Translations under genes and position numbers: made by a program
Assembly (NCBI GenBank): GCA_902513415.1
Contig: CABXMS010000001.1
Location: 1 to 51,495, forward strand
DNA from: an uncultured Pelagibacteraceae bacterium
GTDB lineage: Bacteria > Pseudomonadota > Alphaproteobacteria > Pelagibacterales > Pelagibacteraceae
DNA length: 51,495 nt
Direction: 5' to 3'
The notes under the pieces: model-generated
What the model saw: the letters and a program-made list of their open reading frames with translations, nothing else
Database searches by the model: none
Told to the model about the DNA's origin: nothing
In this document: positions 28,176 through 35,831 of the stretch, piece by piece
How the letters are laid out: the number at the start of each line of letters is the position of its first letter
Position numbering within the stretch: position 1 is the stretch's first letter

Positions 28176-29072
28176 TTAACTAAAATCGAACCATTTATTA
28201 TATTTATCTTTGTTTTCTTGTATATATTTCGGTAGTTTTTCTAACGGCAATGTGTCTAAATTAAACTCTTTTTCATATTTAGAGTCTTTTGTGTCAGCTA
28301 AATGATCGTGATCTATTTTTTTGTTTTTAATTAATTCGTTAATTTTTTCTACATTTTTACCTGACGCTCTATATTCGTCATGGTGTTCTGCATCAAGTTC
28401 TTTTGAATGAATATCTTCAGGAGTTTGGAGTCTTGTAAAATGCCAACCACCATCTTTGATTTTTCTTAAGCTTATTTGTTTATCAAATTTGAAAATTGTA
28501 TCTACTCTATAAAAGGGATATTTTTTTGGCTTTATTTGTCTAAGTTGTTCAAAAGATGTGAGATATTTTTTTTTACACCCTTTTGTTCCAAACCAACTTA
28601 TTCTATCTAAATATAAATTTAATTTGTAGTAAAAAAGTTTTTGTTCGAATAAAACATATTTTTTATTAAAATTATTAAAATTAAAGTTATCCAAATTTGG
28701 AATTTCATCATTATCACTGTATAAAATGAAGTCATTTTCATCAGCTTCTTCTAAACCTTTAATAAGTTTGTTTCTTTGATGGCCTATTCTTTTAATAGCA
28801 TTATGTCGATAGTGTTCTGGCAGCTCTTTTTTATCATTAAAATTCTTATCAAACACTAATCCATCAGGTTCATCATCAGAAACAACATAAATTATTTTAT
28901 TTTTAAATTCAGAAAATTTTTTTATATCAAAATTTAATTTTTTTTCTCTACCACTATGAGAAAATTTTGATTCACATATAACAAATTTGTCAACATGCTT
29001 ATTAAGTATGTTTAATCTCAAATCTAAAATTAAATCTTCATCATAATATAAGGTACAATCAAAAAGTTTCAT
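28176..29072 (-). CDS. Glycosyltransferase family 17-like protein
   Basis: GT17 enzymes are related to the eukaryotic bisecting GlcNAc transferase MGAT3 and occur sporadically in bacteria and phages. The protein has 298 residues with the family hallmarks: the start KLFDCTLYYDEDLILDLRLN, VDKFVICESKFSHSG, the acidic donor motif YSDNDEIP (118-125) and GGWHFT (208-213). There is no signal peptide or membrane helix, so it likely works in the cytoplasm. It precedes the epimerase on the same strand, which may supply its donor. Substrate unknown. Confidence 0.8.
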   Translation of the reverse strand: MKLFDCTLYYDEDLILDLRLNILNKHVDKFVICESKFSHSGREKKLNFDIKKFSEFKNKIIYVVSDDEPDGLVFDKNFNDKKELPEHYRHNAIKRIGHQRNKLIKGLEEADENDFILYSDNDEIPNLDNFNFNNFNKKYVLFEQKLFYYKLNLYLDRISWFGTKGCKKKYLTSFEQLRQIKPKKYPFYRVDTIFKFDKQISLRKIKDGGWHFTRLQTPEDIHSKELDAEHHDEYRASGKNVEKINELIKNKKIDHDHLADTKDSKYEKEFNLDTLPLEKLPKYIQENKDKYNKWFDFS

Positions 29073-29081
29073 TTATTTCAA

Positions 29082-29102
29082 TTAATCCATAATCAGGATT
29101 AA
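29082..29102 (-). repeat. 7-bp hairpin between the GCS2 ligase and GT17 genes
   Basis: TTAATCC and GGATTAA form a perfect stem around seven bases, two bases after the stop of the upstream ligase gene. No T run follows on the transcript, so it may be a weak terminator or an mRNA end-protecting hairpin. It lies exactly where the conserved block gives way to the accessory island. Confidence 0.35.
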
Positions 29103-29103
29103 A

Positions 29104-30201
29104 TTAATGGTAAAATTGTTCTTTTAAAGTTTTCAGCATATGAGCAAAATTTTTTGAACGAGTATAAAGCTTTCTTTGTTTTTTTGAACCAGTACCAGAA
29201 ATTAGTATTTCTTCCAATATACTGCAATATTTTTTTGATTGCAAAGAAACTAATGCTGGTTCTATTAATATATAGAGATTTTCAATCGCTTTAATCATAG
29301 ATAGTTTTTTATAGGTTATTGGATCAACAAATACACCATCCAAACCGTAACGTGCGGCTTGCCATTTGTTTGATTGAAGGATTTGTATATGTGTGTCTTC
29401 ATATGGTTCTGATTTTATTAATGTTACAACAAGAGCTTGGGTCAAAGCAACTAAAGCAATTATTTCTTTAAAATTTATTGGAATATCACAAACTCTTATT
29501 TCAATCGTTCCAAATCCAGGGTGTGGTCTAACATCCCACCAAAGATCTTTAACTGAATTTATTATTCCCGCTCCTTCTAAATGTTTAGTTAAATTTTCAA
29601 AGTGATTCCAATTATTTAAATAATCTGGCATTCCTGCTAACGGTAAAGCTTCAAAAAGTTTTGTTCTATAAGAATGAAGACCGGTATCTTCGCCTTCAAA
29701 AAACGGTGAAGAATTTGAAAGAGATAGAAGTAGTGGCAAATATACTCTTAATGCATTATTTACTTTAATAGCAACTTCAGGATTATCTATTCCAATATGT
29801 ATGTGAAGTCCTTGAGATATAAAACGTTTTCCTACCATCTGGAGATCTTTCATTATTCGCTTGTACCTGGGGTTGTCTGTAATAATTTGATTTTTTCCTA
29901 TAGCAAAAGGATGAAGGCTCGTACAATTTATTTCAGTTTCATAATTTTTTAAAATTTCATCAAGATGATTTAATGTTTTTTTGATATCATTTTCTACTTC
30001 TTTAATATTTGAACAAATATTAGTATTAATTTCTATCATTGATTCTATAAGTTCACATTTTATATTATTTGAAAATTCTTTATTTACTTCTGCTAATATT
30101 TTTGAAGATATATTTTTTAAATTTAAATTTTTTTTATCTACTAACTGAAGCTCTATCTCGACCCCAATAGTTGGTTCAAGGCTAGAGTTAAATTTAATCA
30201 T
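29104..30201 (-). CDS. YbdK/GCS2-family carboxylate-amine ligase (glutamate-cysteine ligase-like)
   Basis: Members of GCS2 join the gamma-carboxyl of glutamate to an amine with ATP. E. coli YbdK makes gamma-glutamylcysteine weakly in vitro. The 365-residue product has the family blocks PTIGVEIELQLVD (10-22), ISQGLHIHIGID (128-139) and GTIEIRVCDIP. It follows the cyclotransferase-like gene with no spacer at all, which suggests linked gamma-glutamyl chemistry. It could be the organism's gamma-glutamylcysteine synthetase, which would fit the glutathione-using GrxD encoded in the same window, or it may act on another amine. Substrate not decidable here. Confidence 0.85.
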   Translation of the reverse strand: MIKFNSSLEPTIGVEIELQLVDKKNLNLKNISSKILAEVNKEFSNNIKCELIESMIEINTNICSNIKEVENDIKKTLNHLDEILKNYETEINCTSLHPFAIGKNQIITDNPRYKRIMKDLQMVGKRFISQGLHIHIGIDNPEVAIKVNNALRVYLPLLLSLSNSSPFFEGEDTGLHSYRTKLFEALPLAGMPDYLNNWNHFENLTKHLEGAGIINSVKDLWWDVRPHPGFGTIEIRVCDIPINFKEIIALVALTQALVVTLIKSEPYEDTHIQILQSNKWQAARYGLDGVFVDPITYKKLSMIKAIENLYILIEPALVSLQSKKYCSILEEILISGTGSKKQRKLYTRSKNFAHMLKTLKEQFYH

Positions 30202-30609
30202 TTAAAATCTGTAGTTAATTCTCAATTCAATATTGCAGTCTTCGTAGCCCTTGTTAATTGTATCTATGTAGCTCTTGGGAGGATCTTTAAAAAAATATTT
30301 ACTCATAATATAAAACATAATCTTTTTTCCTTCTAAATTAAAATGTTCCTTTTGATAAATATTAGGAAATTGCTCATAATTATCTAATATTTTTTCATGT
30401 TCTTCTGTAATTTCCCAGATCGCCCCTACTACCTTGGATCCTTTTTTTTTTATTATATTTGCATATCCAAATTTATTTAATTTATTTGGATGGCAAAATA
30501 TCAATTTATAATCTTTAAGAAAAAAAGATTTCAAATATTTAGATCCTTTACATCTAATATTTTTCATTTGATGATGGTTTAAATTACTTCCATAAGCAAA
30601 ATATAACAT
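30202..30609 (-). CDS. Gamma-glutamylcyclotransferase-like protein (GGCT/AIG2 fold)
   Basis: GGCT-fold proteins release 5-oxoproline from gamma-glutamyl amines or peptides. The 135-residue protein begins with the substrate loop YFAYGSNLN (3-11) and has the expected catalytic glutamate E79 in LDNYEQFPNIY, preceded by VGAIWEIT. Both neighbours abut it without spacers (CinA-like upstream, GCS2 ligase downstream), so the three are surely cotranscribed. Activity on glutathione-type substrates is likely but unproven, since this fold also includes gamma-glutamylamine cyclotransferases. Confidence 0.8.
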   Translation of the reverse strand: MLYFAYGSNLNHHQMKNIRCKGSKYLKSFFLKDYKLIFCHPNKLNKFGYANIIKKKGSKVVGAIWEITEEHEKILDNYEQFPNIYQKEHFNLEGKKIMFYIMSKYFFKDPPKSYIDTINKGYEDCNIELRINYRF

Positions 30610-31362
30610 TTAATCTCTTTCAACTATTTCAATATTTTTTTCTTTTACGAACTTAACTATTTCTAAATTACAATTATCTATTTTTTTTTGATCGGAGCAT
30701 CTTAAAACTATTGCAACACCTAATTTGCCTGCTTTAAAAAAAGGGTAGCTACCTATATTTACATCTTTATTATTATTTTGAACACTAGATAAAGATTTAG
30801 CGATTTCACTTTCAACAGTTCTTAAATTAATTGTATGGCTTAATATAGGATCTCCACCAATAATCATATGATTTATACCGCCAAGCATAGATTTTAATAT
30901 AGATGGAACACCAGGAAGACAAAAAACATTTTCAATATTAAACCCAGGAGCACCGCTAGTTGGATTAAGAATTAAATTTGCACTGGTTGGCATCCAAGCC
31001 ATTTTTTGCCTACCTTCTGTAAATTCACCAGGCTTATAATATTTTTGTAAAATAGACATTGCTTCTTTGTGAGGTCCATAAGTTAATTTAAAAGCTTTTG
31101 ATATTGATGATGCCGTTATATCGTCGTGTGTTGGTCCTATTCCTCCGGTTGTAAAAACATAATTAAATTTATTTCTTAATTCATTAACAGTATCAACAAT
31201 AATATTTTCAATATCGGGTATAGCTCTCACTTCTTGAACTTTGACACCTAATGAATTTAACCAAATTGAAAGTGTACTTGTATTTGTGTCTTGAGTTCTC
31301 CCAGATAATATTTCGTTTCCGATTATGATTATTCCAGCAATTATTTCTTTTTTATTTTTCAT
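30610..31362 (-). CDS. CinA N-terminal (COG1058/MoaB-like) domain protein
   Basis: The 250-residue protein corresponds to the N-terminal domain of CinA, which has been linked to ADP-ribose pyrophosphatase activity and resembles molybdopterin-binding MoaB/MogA. Motifs are IGNEILSGRTQDTN (14-27) and FTTGGIGPTHDD (70-81), followed by GAPGFNIENVFCLPGVPSI. The CinA C-terminal nicotinamide-mononucleotide deamidase domain is absent. It heads the minus-strand trio with the gamma-glutamyl genes and starts only 22 bases from the divergent sfsA start. Confidence 0.85.
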   Translation of the reverse strand: MKNKKEIIAGIIIIGNEILSGRTQDTNTSTLSIWLNSLGVKVQEVRAIPDIENIIVDTVNELRNKFNYVFTTGGIGPTHDDITASSISKAFKLTYGPHKEAMSILQKYYKPGEFTEGRQKMAWMPTSANLILNPTSGAPGFNIENVFCLPGVPSILKSMLGGINHMIIGGDPILSHTINLRTVESEIAKSLSSVQNNNKDVNIGSYPFFKAGKLGVAIVLRCSDQKKIDNCNLEIVKFVKEKNIEIVERD

Positions 31363-31384
31363 TTATAAATATAAGTAAATTATA

Positions 31385-32071
31385 ATGAAATTTACCAGTA
31401 CTTTAATTAAAGGCAAACTAATCAAACGATATAAAAGATTTTTTGTTGATATAAAAGCAAATAATTTAATTTTAAAGGCTCACTGCCCAAATACAGGGTC
31501 AATGATGGGACTATTGGAAGAAGGAAATAATGTTTGGTTAACAAAAAATGATAATCCCAAAAGAAAATTAAAATTTACTTTAGAATTAATTGAAGTTAAA
31601 AAAAAATTATTTGGTGTAAATACTCATAGAGCCAACAGAATTGTTGAACATGGTTTGAAAAATAAACTTTTTAAAGAATTTAAGTTTATTAAAAAAATTA
31701 AACCTGAATTTAAATTTTCAGATGACACAAGATTTGATTTTTTATGTGATAAAAATATAATTGAAGTAAAAAACGTAACATTAAATAGAAATAAATTTTT
31801 AGCAGAATTTCCTGATGCAGTTACTTCTAGAGGTTCAAAACACTTAATAAAATTAATAAATTCAATAAAAAAAGGTTATAAACCTTATGTCTTATTTTTA
31901 ACTCAAATTCAGGGTATAAATAATTTTAAAATAGCAAAAGATATTGATAAGAATTATTATCAAAATTATCTTTTAGCTAAAAAAGCTGGAGTAAATTTTT
32001 TAGCATATAGATGTTTATTAAACTCAAAAGAAATTAAAATTGAAAAAAGAATTAAAATAATTGATGAATAA
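31385..32071 (+). CDS. sfsA: SfsA family protein
   Basis: SfsA was found in E. coli as a factor raising maltose metabolism genes. Its fold resembles restriction-type nucleases and the cellular role is unsettled. The 228-residue product has the family start KFTSTLIKGKLIKRYKRFF, the block AHCPNTGSMMGL, then RFDFLCDKNIIEVKNVTL with the nuclease-like D...ExK pattern, and FPDAVTSRGSKHL. It is the first gene of the plus-strand operon with map and the purine genes, and overlaps map by eight bases. Confidence 0.93.
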   Translation: MKFTSTLIKGKLIKRYKRFFVDIKANNLILKAHCPNTGSMMGLLEEGNNVWLTKNDNPKRKLKFTLELIEVKKKLFGVNTHRANRIVEHGLKNKLFKEFKFIKKIKPEFKFSDDTRFDFLCDKNIIEVKNVTLNRNKFLAEFPDAVTSRGSKHLIKLINSIKKGYKPYVLFLTQIQGINNFKIAKDIDKNYYQNYLLAKKAGVNFLAYRCLLNSKEIKIEKRIKIIDE

Positions 32072-32837
32072 TAATTACATTGAAAAATTCGAAAAAATGA
32101 GAGCTGCTGGAAAATTAGCTGCTCAAACCCTAGACATGATTACAGAATTTATTAAACCAGGAGTATCGACTAATAAAATTGATCAACTATGTTATGATTA
32201 TATAAAGGATAATGGAGGATATTCTGCTCCTTTATATTATAGAGGATTCACTAAATCTCTATGCACATCTTTAAATCATGTTGTCTGTCACGGTATTCCT
32301 TCTGATAGAATTTTAGACGAAGGAGACACTTTAAATGTTGATGTAACTACAATCGTTGATGAATATCATGGTGATACTAGTAGAATGTTTTCTATAGGAG
32401 AAATATCAATTAAAGCAGAAAAATTAATTGATGCTACTTATGAGTCTATGATGAATGCAATAAAAATTTTAAAACCTGGTATAAAATTAGGAGATATAGG
32501 AAATGAAATTCAGTCATATGTTGAGGACAAAGGCTATTCTGTTGTAAGAGATTTTTGCGGTCATGGAATAAGTAACGTATTTCACGAGCACCCTAATGTA
32601 CTTCATTATGGGAAAAAGAATATTGGTATCGAATTAACCCCTGGAATGACTTTTACTATTGAACCAATGATAAATTCAGGAAAATATGATGTTAAACTTT
32701 TAAATGATGGTTGGACCGCAGTAACTAAAGATAAATCTTTATCAGCACAATTTGAGCACACAGTTGGTATAACTGAAAATGGTTATGAAATTTTTACAGA
32801 ATCTGTTAAAGATTATAGAAAGCCTCCGTATAATTAA
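32064..32837 (+). CDS. map: Type I methionine aminopeptidase
   Basis: The metallopeptidase removes the initiator methionine from nascent proteins. The five metal ligands are readable: Asp in LNVDVTT, Asp in YHGDTSR, His in CGHGISNVFHEHPN, Glu in FTIEPMI and Glu in SAQFEHTVGI. I start at the ATG at 32064. A TTG directly before it is in frame but less likely. Its 257 residues match E. coli Map. It overlaps the end of sfsA and shares a TAATG with purB. Confidence 0.96.
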   Translation: MNNNYIEKFEKMRAAGKLAAQTLDMITEFIKPGVSTNKIDQLCYDYIKDNGGYSAPLYYRGFTKSLCTSLNHVVCHGIPSDRILDEGDTLNVDVTTIVDEYHGDTSRMFSIGEISIKAEKLIDATYESMMNAIKILKPGIKLGDIGNEIQSYVEDKGYSVVRDFCGHGISNVFHEHPNVLHYGKKNIGIELTPGMTFTIEPMINSGKYDVKLLNDGWTAVTKDKSLSAQFEHTVGITENGYEIFTESVKDYRKPPYN

Positions 32838-34129
32838 TGATATCTCGATATTCAAGAAAAGAACTTGTAAATATTTGGTCTGAAGAAAACAAATATAAAA
32901 TTTGGCTGTCAGTTGAAGTTGCTGCAGCTGAAGCAATGGAAAAGTTTAAAATAATTCCTAGAGGTGTAGCATCAATAGTTAAAAAAAAAGGAAAAATTAA
33001 AGTTAATAGAATTCACCAAATTGAATCAAAAGTTAAACATGATGTAATAGCTTTTTTAACATCTATAACTGAGCAAGCTGGGATAAAAGCTAGATACTTA
33101 CATCAAGGAATGACTTCTTCAGATGTGCTTGATACAAGTTTTAATATTCAATTAGTTCAGTCTGGGAAAATATTAGTTAATGATATTGATAAAGTTTTAT
33201 CTATTTTAAAAAAAAAAGCTAAAAAATATAAAATGACACCATGTATTGGTAGAAGCCATGGAATACATGCTGAACCAATAACTTTTGGATTGAAATTAGC
33301 ATCTTTCTATGAAGAGTTTAAAAGAAATAGAAAAAGATTAGTTGATGCAATTAATGAAGTTTCAACATGTGCAATATCTGGAGCTGTTGGAACTTTTGCT
33401 AATGTTGATCCAAGAGTCGAAGTCTATGTTGCAAAAAAATTAAATTTAAAAGCTGAACCAATTTCTACACAAATTATACCTAGAGATAGACATGCATATT
33501 ATTTTTCTATTTTAGGAATTGTTGCTGGATCCATTGAGAGAGTTTCAACTGAAATTAGACATTTACAAAGATCTGAGGTCTACGAATTACAAGAGTATTT
33601 TTCAAATGAACAAAAAGGTTCGTCAGCTATGCCTCATAAAAAAAATCCAATATTAAGTGAAAATTTAACAGGATTGGCAAGAATGGTGAGAAGTTATGTG
33701 TTGCCTGCTCTTGAAAATATTGCGCTTTGGCATGAAAGAGATATTTCGCATTCAAGCGTAGAAAGAAATATTGGACCAGATGCAAACATAACTTTAGATT
33801 TTGCTCTAATAAGATTAGCAAATATTTTAGACAAAATGATTATATATCCAAAAAAAATGATAAATAATTTAAACCTAACAAAAGGTCTAGTTTTCTCTCA
33901 AGAGTTGATGCTTGAACTAACAAAAGCTGGTTTATCAAGAGAAAAATCTTATAGAATTGTTCAAAAAAATGCTAAATCTAGTTTTAACAATAATCTTAAT
34001 TTGAGAGATTTAATCAAAAAAGATAAGATTGTATCAAGTAAGATTTCAGAAAAACAAATTGATAAAATATTTAATTACTCTAAACATTTCAAAAATATTA
34101 ACTATATTTTTAAGAGAGTTTTCAGATAA
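32837..34129 (+). CDS. purB: Adenylosuccinate lyase
   Basis: PurB acts twice in purine synthesis: it splits SAICAR to AICAR and adenylosuccinate to AMP, releasing fumarate. The 430-residue protein carries the fumarase/aspartase signature as GSSAMPHKKNPI (about residues 263-274), the TSSDVLDTS region near residue 94 and GRSHGIHAEP with the catalytic histidine. It is followed by purC with a one-base overlap (TAATG), so purB-purC-purS-purQ-purL form one translationally coupled run. Confidence 0.97.
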   Translation: MISRYSRKELVNIWSEENKYKIWLSVEVAAAEAMEKFKIIPRGVASIVKKKGKIKVNRIHQIESKVKHDVIAFLTSITEQAGIKARYLHQGMTSSDVLDTSFNIQLVQSGKILVNDIDKVLSILKKKAKKYKMTPCIGRSHGIHAEPITFGLKLASFYEEFKRNRKRLVDAINEVSTCAISGAVGTFANVDPRVEVYVAKKLNLKAEPISTQIIPRDRHAYYFSILGIVAGSIERVSTEIRHLQRSEVYELQEYFSNEQKGSSAMPHKKNPILSENLTGLARMVRSYVLPALENIALWHERDISHSSVERNIGPDANITLDFALIRLANILDKMIIYPKKMINNLNLTKGLVFSQELMLELTKAGLSREKSYRIVQKNAKSSFNNNLNLRDLIKKDKIVSSKISEKQIDKIFNYSKHFKNINYIFKRVFR

Positions 34130-34911
34130 TGAAAAAAGGTAAAAAATTATATGAAGGGAAAGCTAAAATAATTTATGCTTCCCCTGAAAAAAATTTAGTT
34201 ATTCAACACTTCAAAGATGATGCTACTGCATACAACAATCAAAAAAAGGCACTAATTGAAGGTAAGGGAATATTAAATAATAGAATTTCTGAACATATTT
34301 TAACTAATTTAAATCAAATCGGAATTAAAAATCATTTAGTAAAAAGATTAAACATGAGAGAACAGCTTGTAAAACAAGTAGAAATCATACCAATTGAATT
34401 TATTGTAAGAAACATTGCTACTGGGTCTTTAACCAAAAGACTTGGGATTGAGGACGGCACTATTTTGGAAAGACCATTAATTGAGTATTGTCTAAAAAAT
34501 GATGCTTTGGAAGACCCAATAATTAGCACAGAACATATACTAACTTTCAATTGGTTAGATGAAGCTGGATTGAATTGGGTCACTGATGAATGTAAAAAAA
34601 TAAATTATTTTTTACAAGGAATGTTCAGAGGAATTGACATCAAACTAGTAGACTTCAAACTCGAGTTCGGTAGACAAAAATCTGATGAAAAAATAATTTT
34701 GGCTGATGAAATTAGTCCTGATACTTGCAGATTGTGGGATGCGTCAACAGATAAAAAGCTTGATAAAGATAGATTTAGAAAAGATCTAGGAAATGTAATA
34801 GATGCTTACCAAGAAGTAGCTCGCAGGTTGGGAATTCTTCACGAACAATCCAATATAAGACCTATTAAATTTACTAAACCTACCGCTGTAAAGATAAAGA
34901 AGAATAAATGA
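34129..34911 (+). CDS. purC: Phosphoribosylaminoimidazole-succinocarboxamide synthase
   Basis: PurC joins CAIR and aspartate with ATP to make SAICAR, the substrate of PurB encoded just upstream. The 260-residue enzyme shows LYEGKAKIIYASP (6-18) for ATP binding, EFIVRNIATGSLTKRLG, and DFKLEFGR, then LADEISPDTCRLWD. It is somewhat longer than the E. coli protein because of a basic C-terminal tail. The stop overlaps the purS start by four bases (ATGA). Confidence 0.97.
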   Translation: MKKGKKLYEGKAKIIYASPEKNLVIQHFKDDATAYNNQKKALIEGKGILNNRISEHILTNLNQIGIKNHLVKRLNMREQLVKQVEIIPIEFIVRNIATGSLTKRLGIEDGTILERPLIEYCLKNDALEDPIISTEHILTFNWLDEAGLNWVTDECKKINYFLQGMFRGIDIKLVDFKLEFGRQKSDEKIILADEISPDTCRLWDASTDKKLDKDRFRKDLGNVIDAYQEVARRLGILHEQSNIRPIKFTKPTAVKIKKNK

Positions 34912-35141
34912 AGATTAAAGTAATAGTAACTCTTAAAAATGGAGTTCTAGATCCACAAGGAAAAGCTATACAACAAACTTTAAACGGTATGGGTTTTTCC
35001 GATTTAAATGAAGTTAGACAAGGTAAATATTTTGAAATTGATATCAATGATAATGATGAATCAAAAGCTAAATCTAAAGTAGAAGATATGTGTAAAAAAC
35101 TTCTAGCAAACTTAGTAATAGAAGATTTTAAGATTATTTAA
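34908..35141 (+). CDS. purS: Phosphoribosylformylglycinamidine synthase subunit PurS
   Basis: PurS is the small bridging subunit that links glutaminase PurQ to synthetase PurL in the three-part FGAM synthase. Its 77 residues match the family, with KVIVTLKNGVLDPQGKAIQQ at the start and the GFSDLNEVRQGKYFEI strand in the middle. It overlaps purC by four bases and purQ follows after six. Confidence 0.96.
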   Translation: MKIKVIVTLKNGVLDPQGKAIQQTLNGMGFSDLNEVRQGKYFEIDINDNDESKAKSKVEDMCKKLLANLVIEDFKII

Positions 35142-35147
35142 AAAATA

Positions 35148-35831
35148 ATGAAATCATCTGTAATTATATTTCCAGGATCAAATTGTGATCGAGATATGGA
35201 TGTAGCATTAAAAAAATTTGGCTTCAAAAACAAAATGGTATGGCATGATAATCCTGAATTGCCTGATAGTGATCTTATTGTATTACCTGGAGGTTTTTCT
35301 TATGGTGATTACCTTAGATGTGGAAGTATTGCAGGAAAATCAAAAATAATAAATTCAATAATAAAATTTGCAAAATCTGGAGGTTTGGTACTTGGGATAT
35401 GTAATGGTTTTCAAATTTTAACTGAAACAAGTCTTTTACCTGGAGTATTACAACGAAACAAGAATTTAGAATTTATCTGTAAAAATGTTTTTATAAAAAT
35501 AAATAATACTGAAAATAAATATTTTAAAAATATTAAAAAAAATATATTAGAGCTTCATATAGCACATAATGAAGGAAACTATTTTTGTTCAAAAGAAGAA
35601 CTTAAATCTATTGAGGATAATAACCAAATTGCAGCAACATATTGTGACTCTAAAGGAATTTCTAATGAAGATAGCAATCCAAATGGAACAACAAAAAATA
35701 TTGCAGGTATATTTAATAAGGAAAAAAATATTTTAGGTATGATGCCTCACCCTGAAAGAATGATTGATAAGTATATTTCTGGTGAAGACGGGTCAATATT
35801 TTTTGAAAATTTACTAGGAAATATTAAATAA
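35148..35831 (+). CDS. purQ: Phosphoribosylformylglycinamidine synthase, glutaminase subunit PurQ
   Basis: PurQ hydrolyses glutamine and channels ammonia to PurL. This class I glutamine amidotransferase has the nucleophilic cysteine in VLGICNGFQIL and a His-Pro-Glu end of the triad in MMPHPERMID. The N-terminus IFPGSNCDRDMD is typical. Length is 227 residues. It is coupled to purL by TAATG. Confidence 0.97.
   Translation: MKSSVIIFPGSNCDRDMDVALKKFGFKNKMVWHDNPELPDSDLIVLPGGFSYGDYLRCGSIAGKSKIINSIIKFAKSGGLVLGICNGFQILTETSLLPGVLQRNKNLEFICKNVFIKINNTENKYFKNIKKNILELHIAHNEGNYFCSKEELKSIEDNNQIAATYCDSKGISNEDSNPNGTTKNIAGIFNKEKNILGMMPHPERMIDKYISGEDGSIFFENLLGNIK

Noticed and set aside
31385..32071. sfsA as a possible defence nuclease
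   Set aside because: The fold is nuclease-like, but the protein is a normal, full-length member of a widespread housekeeping family and sits in an operon with map and purine genes.
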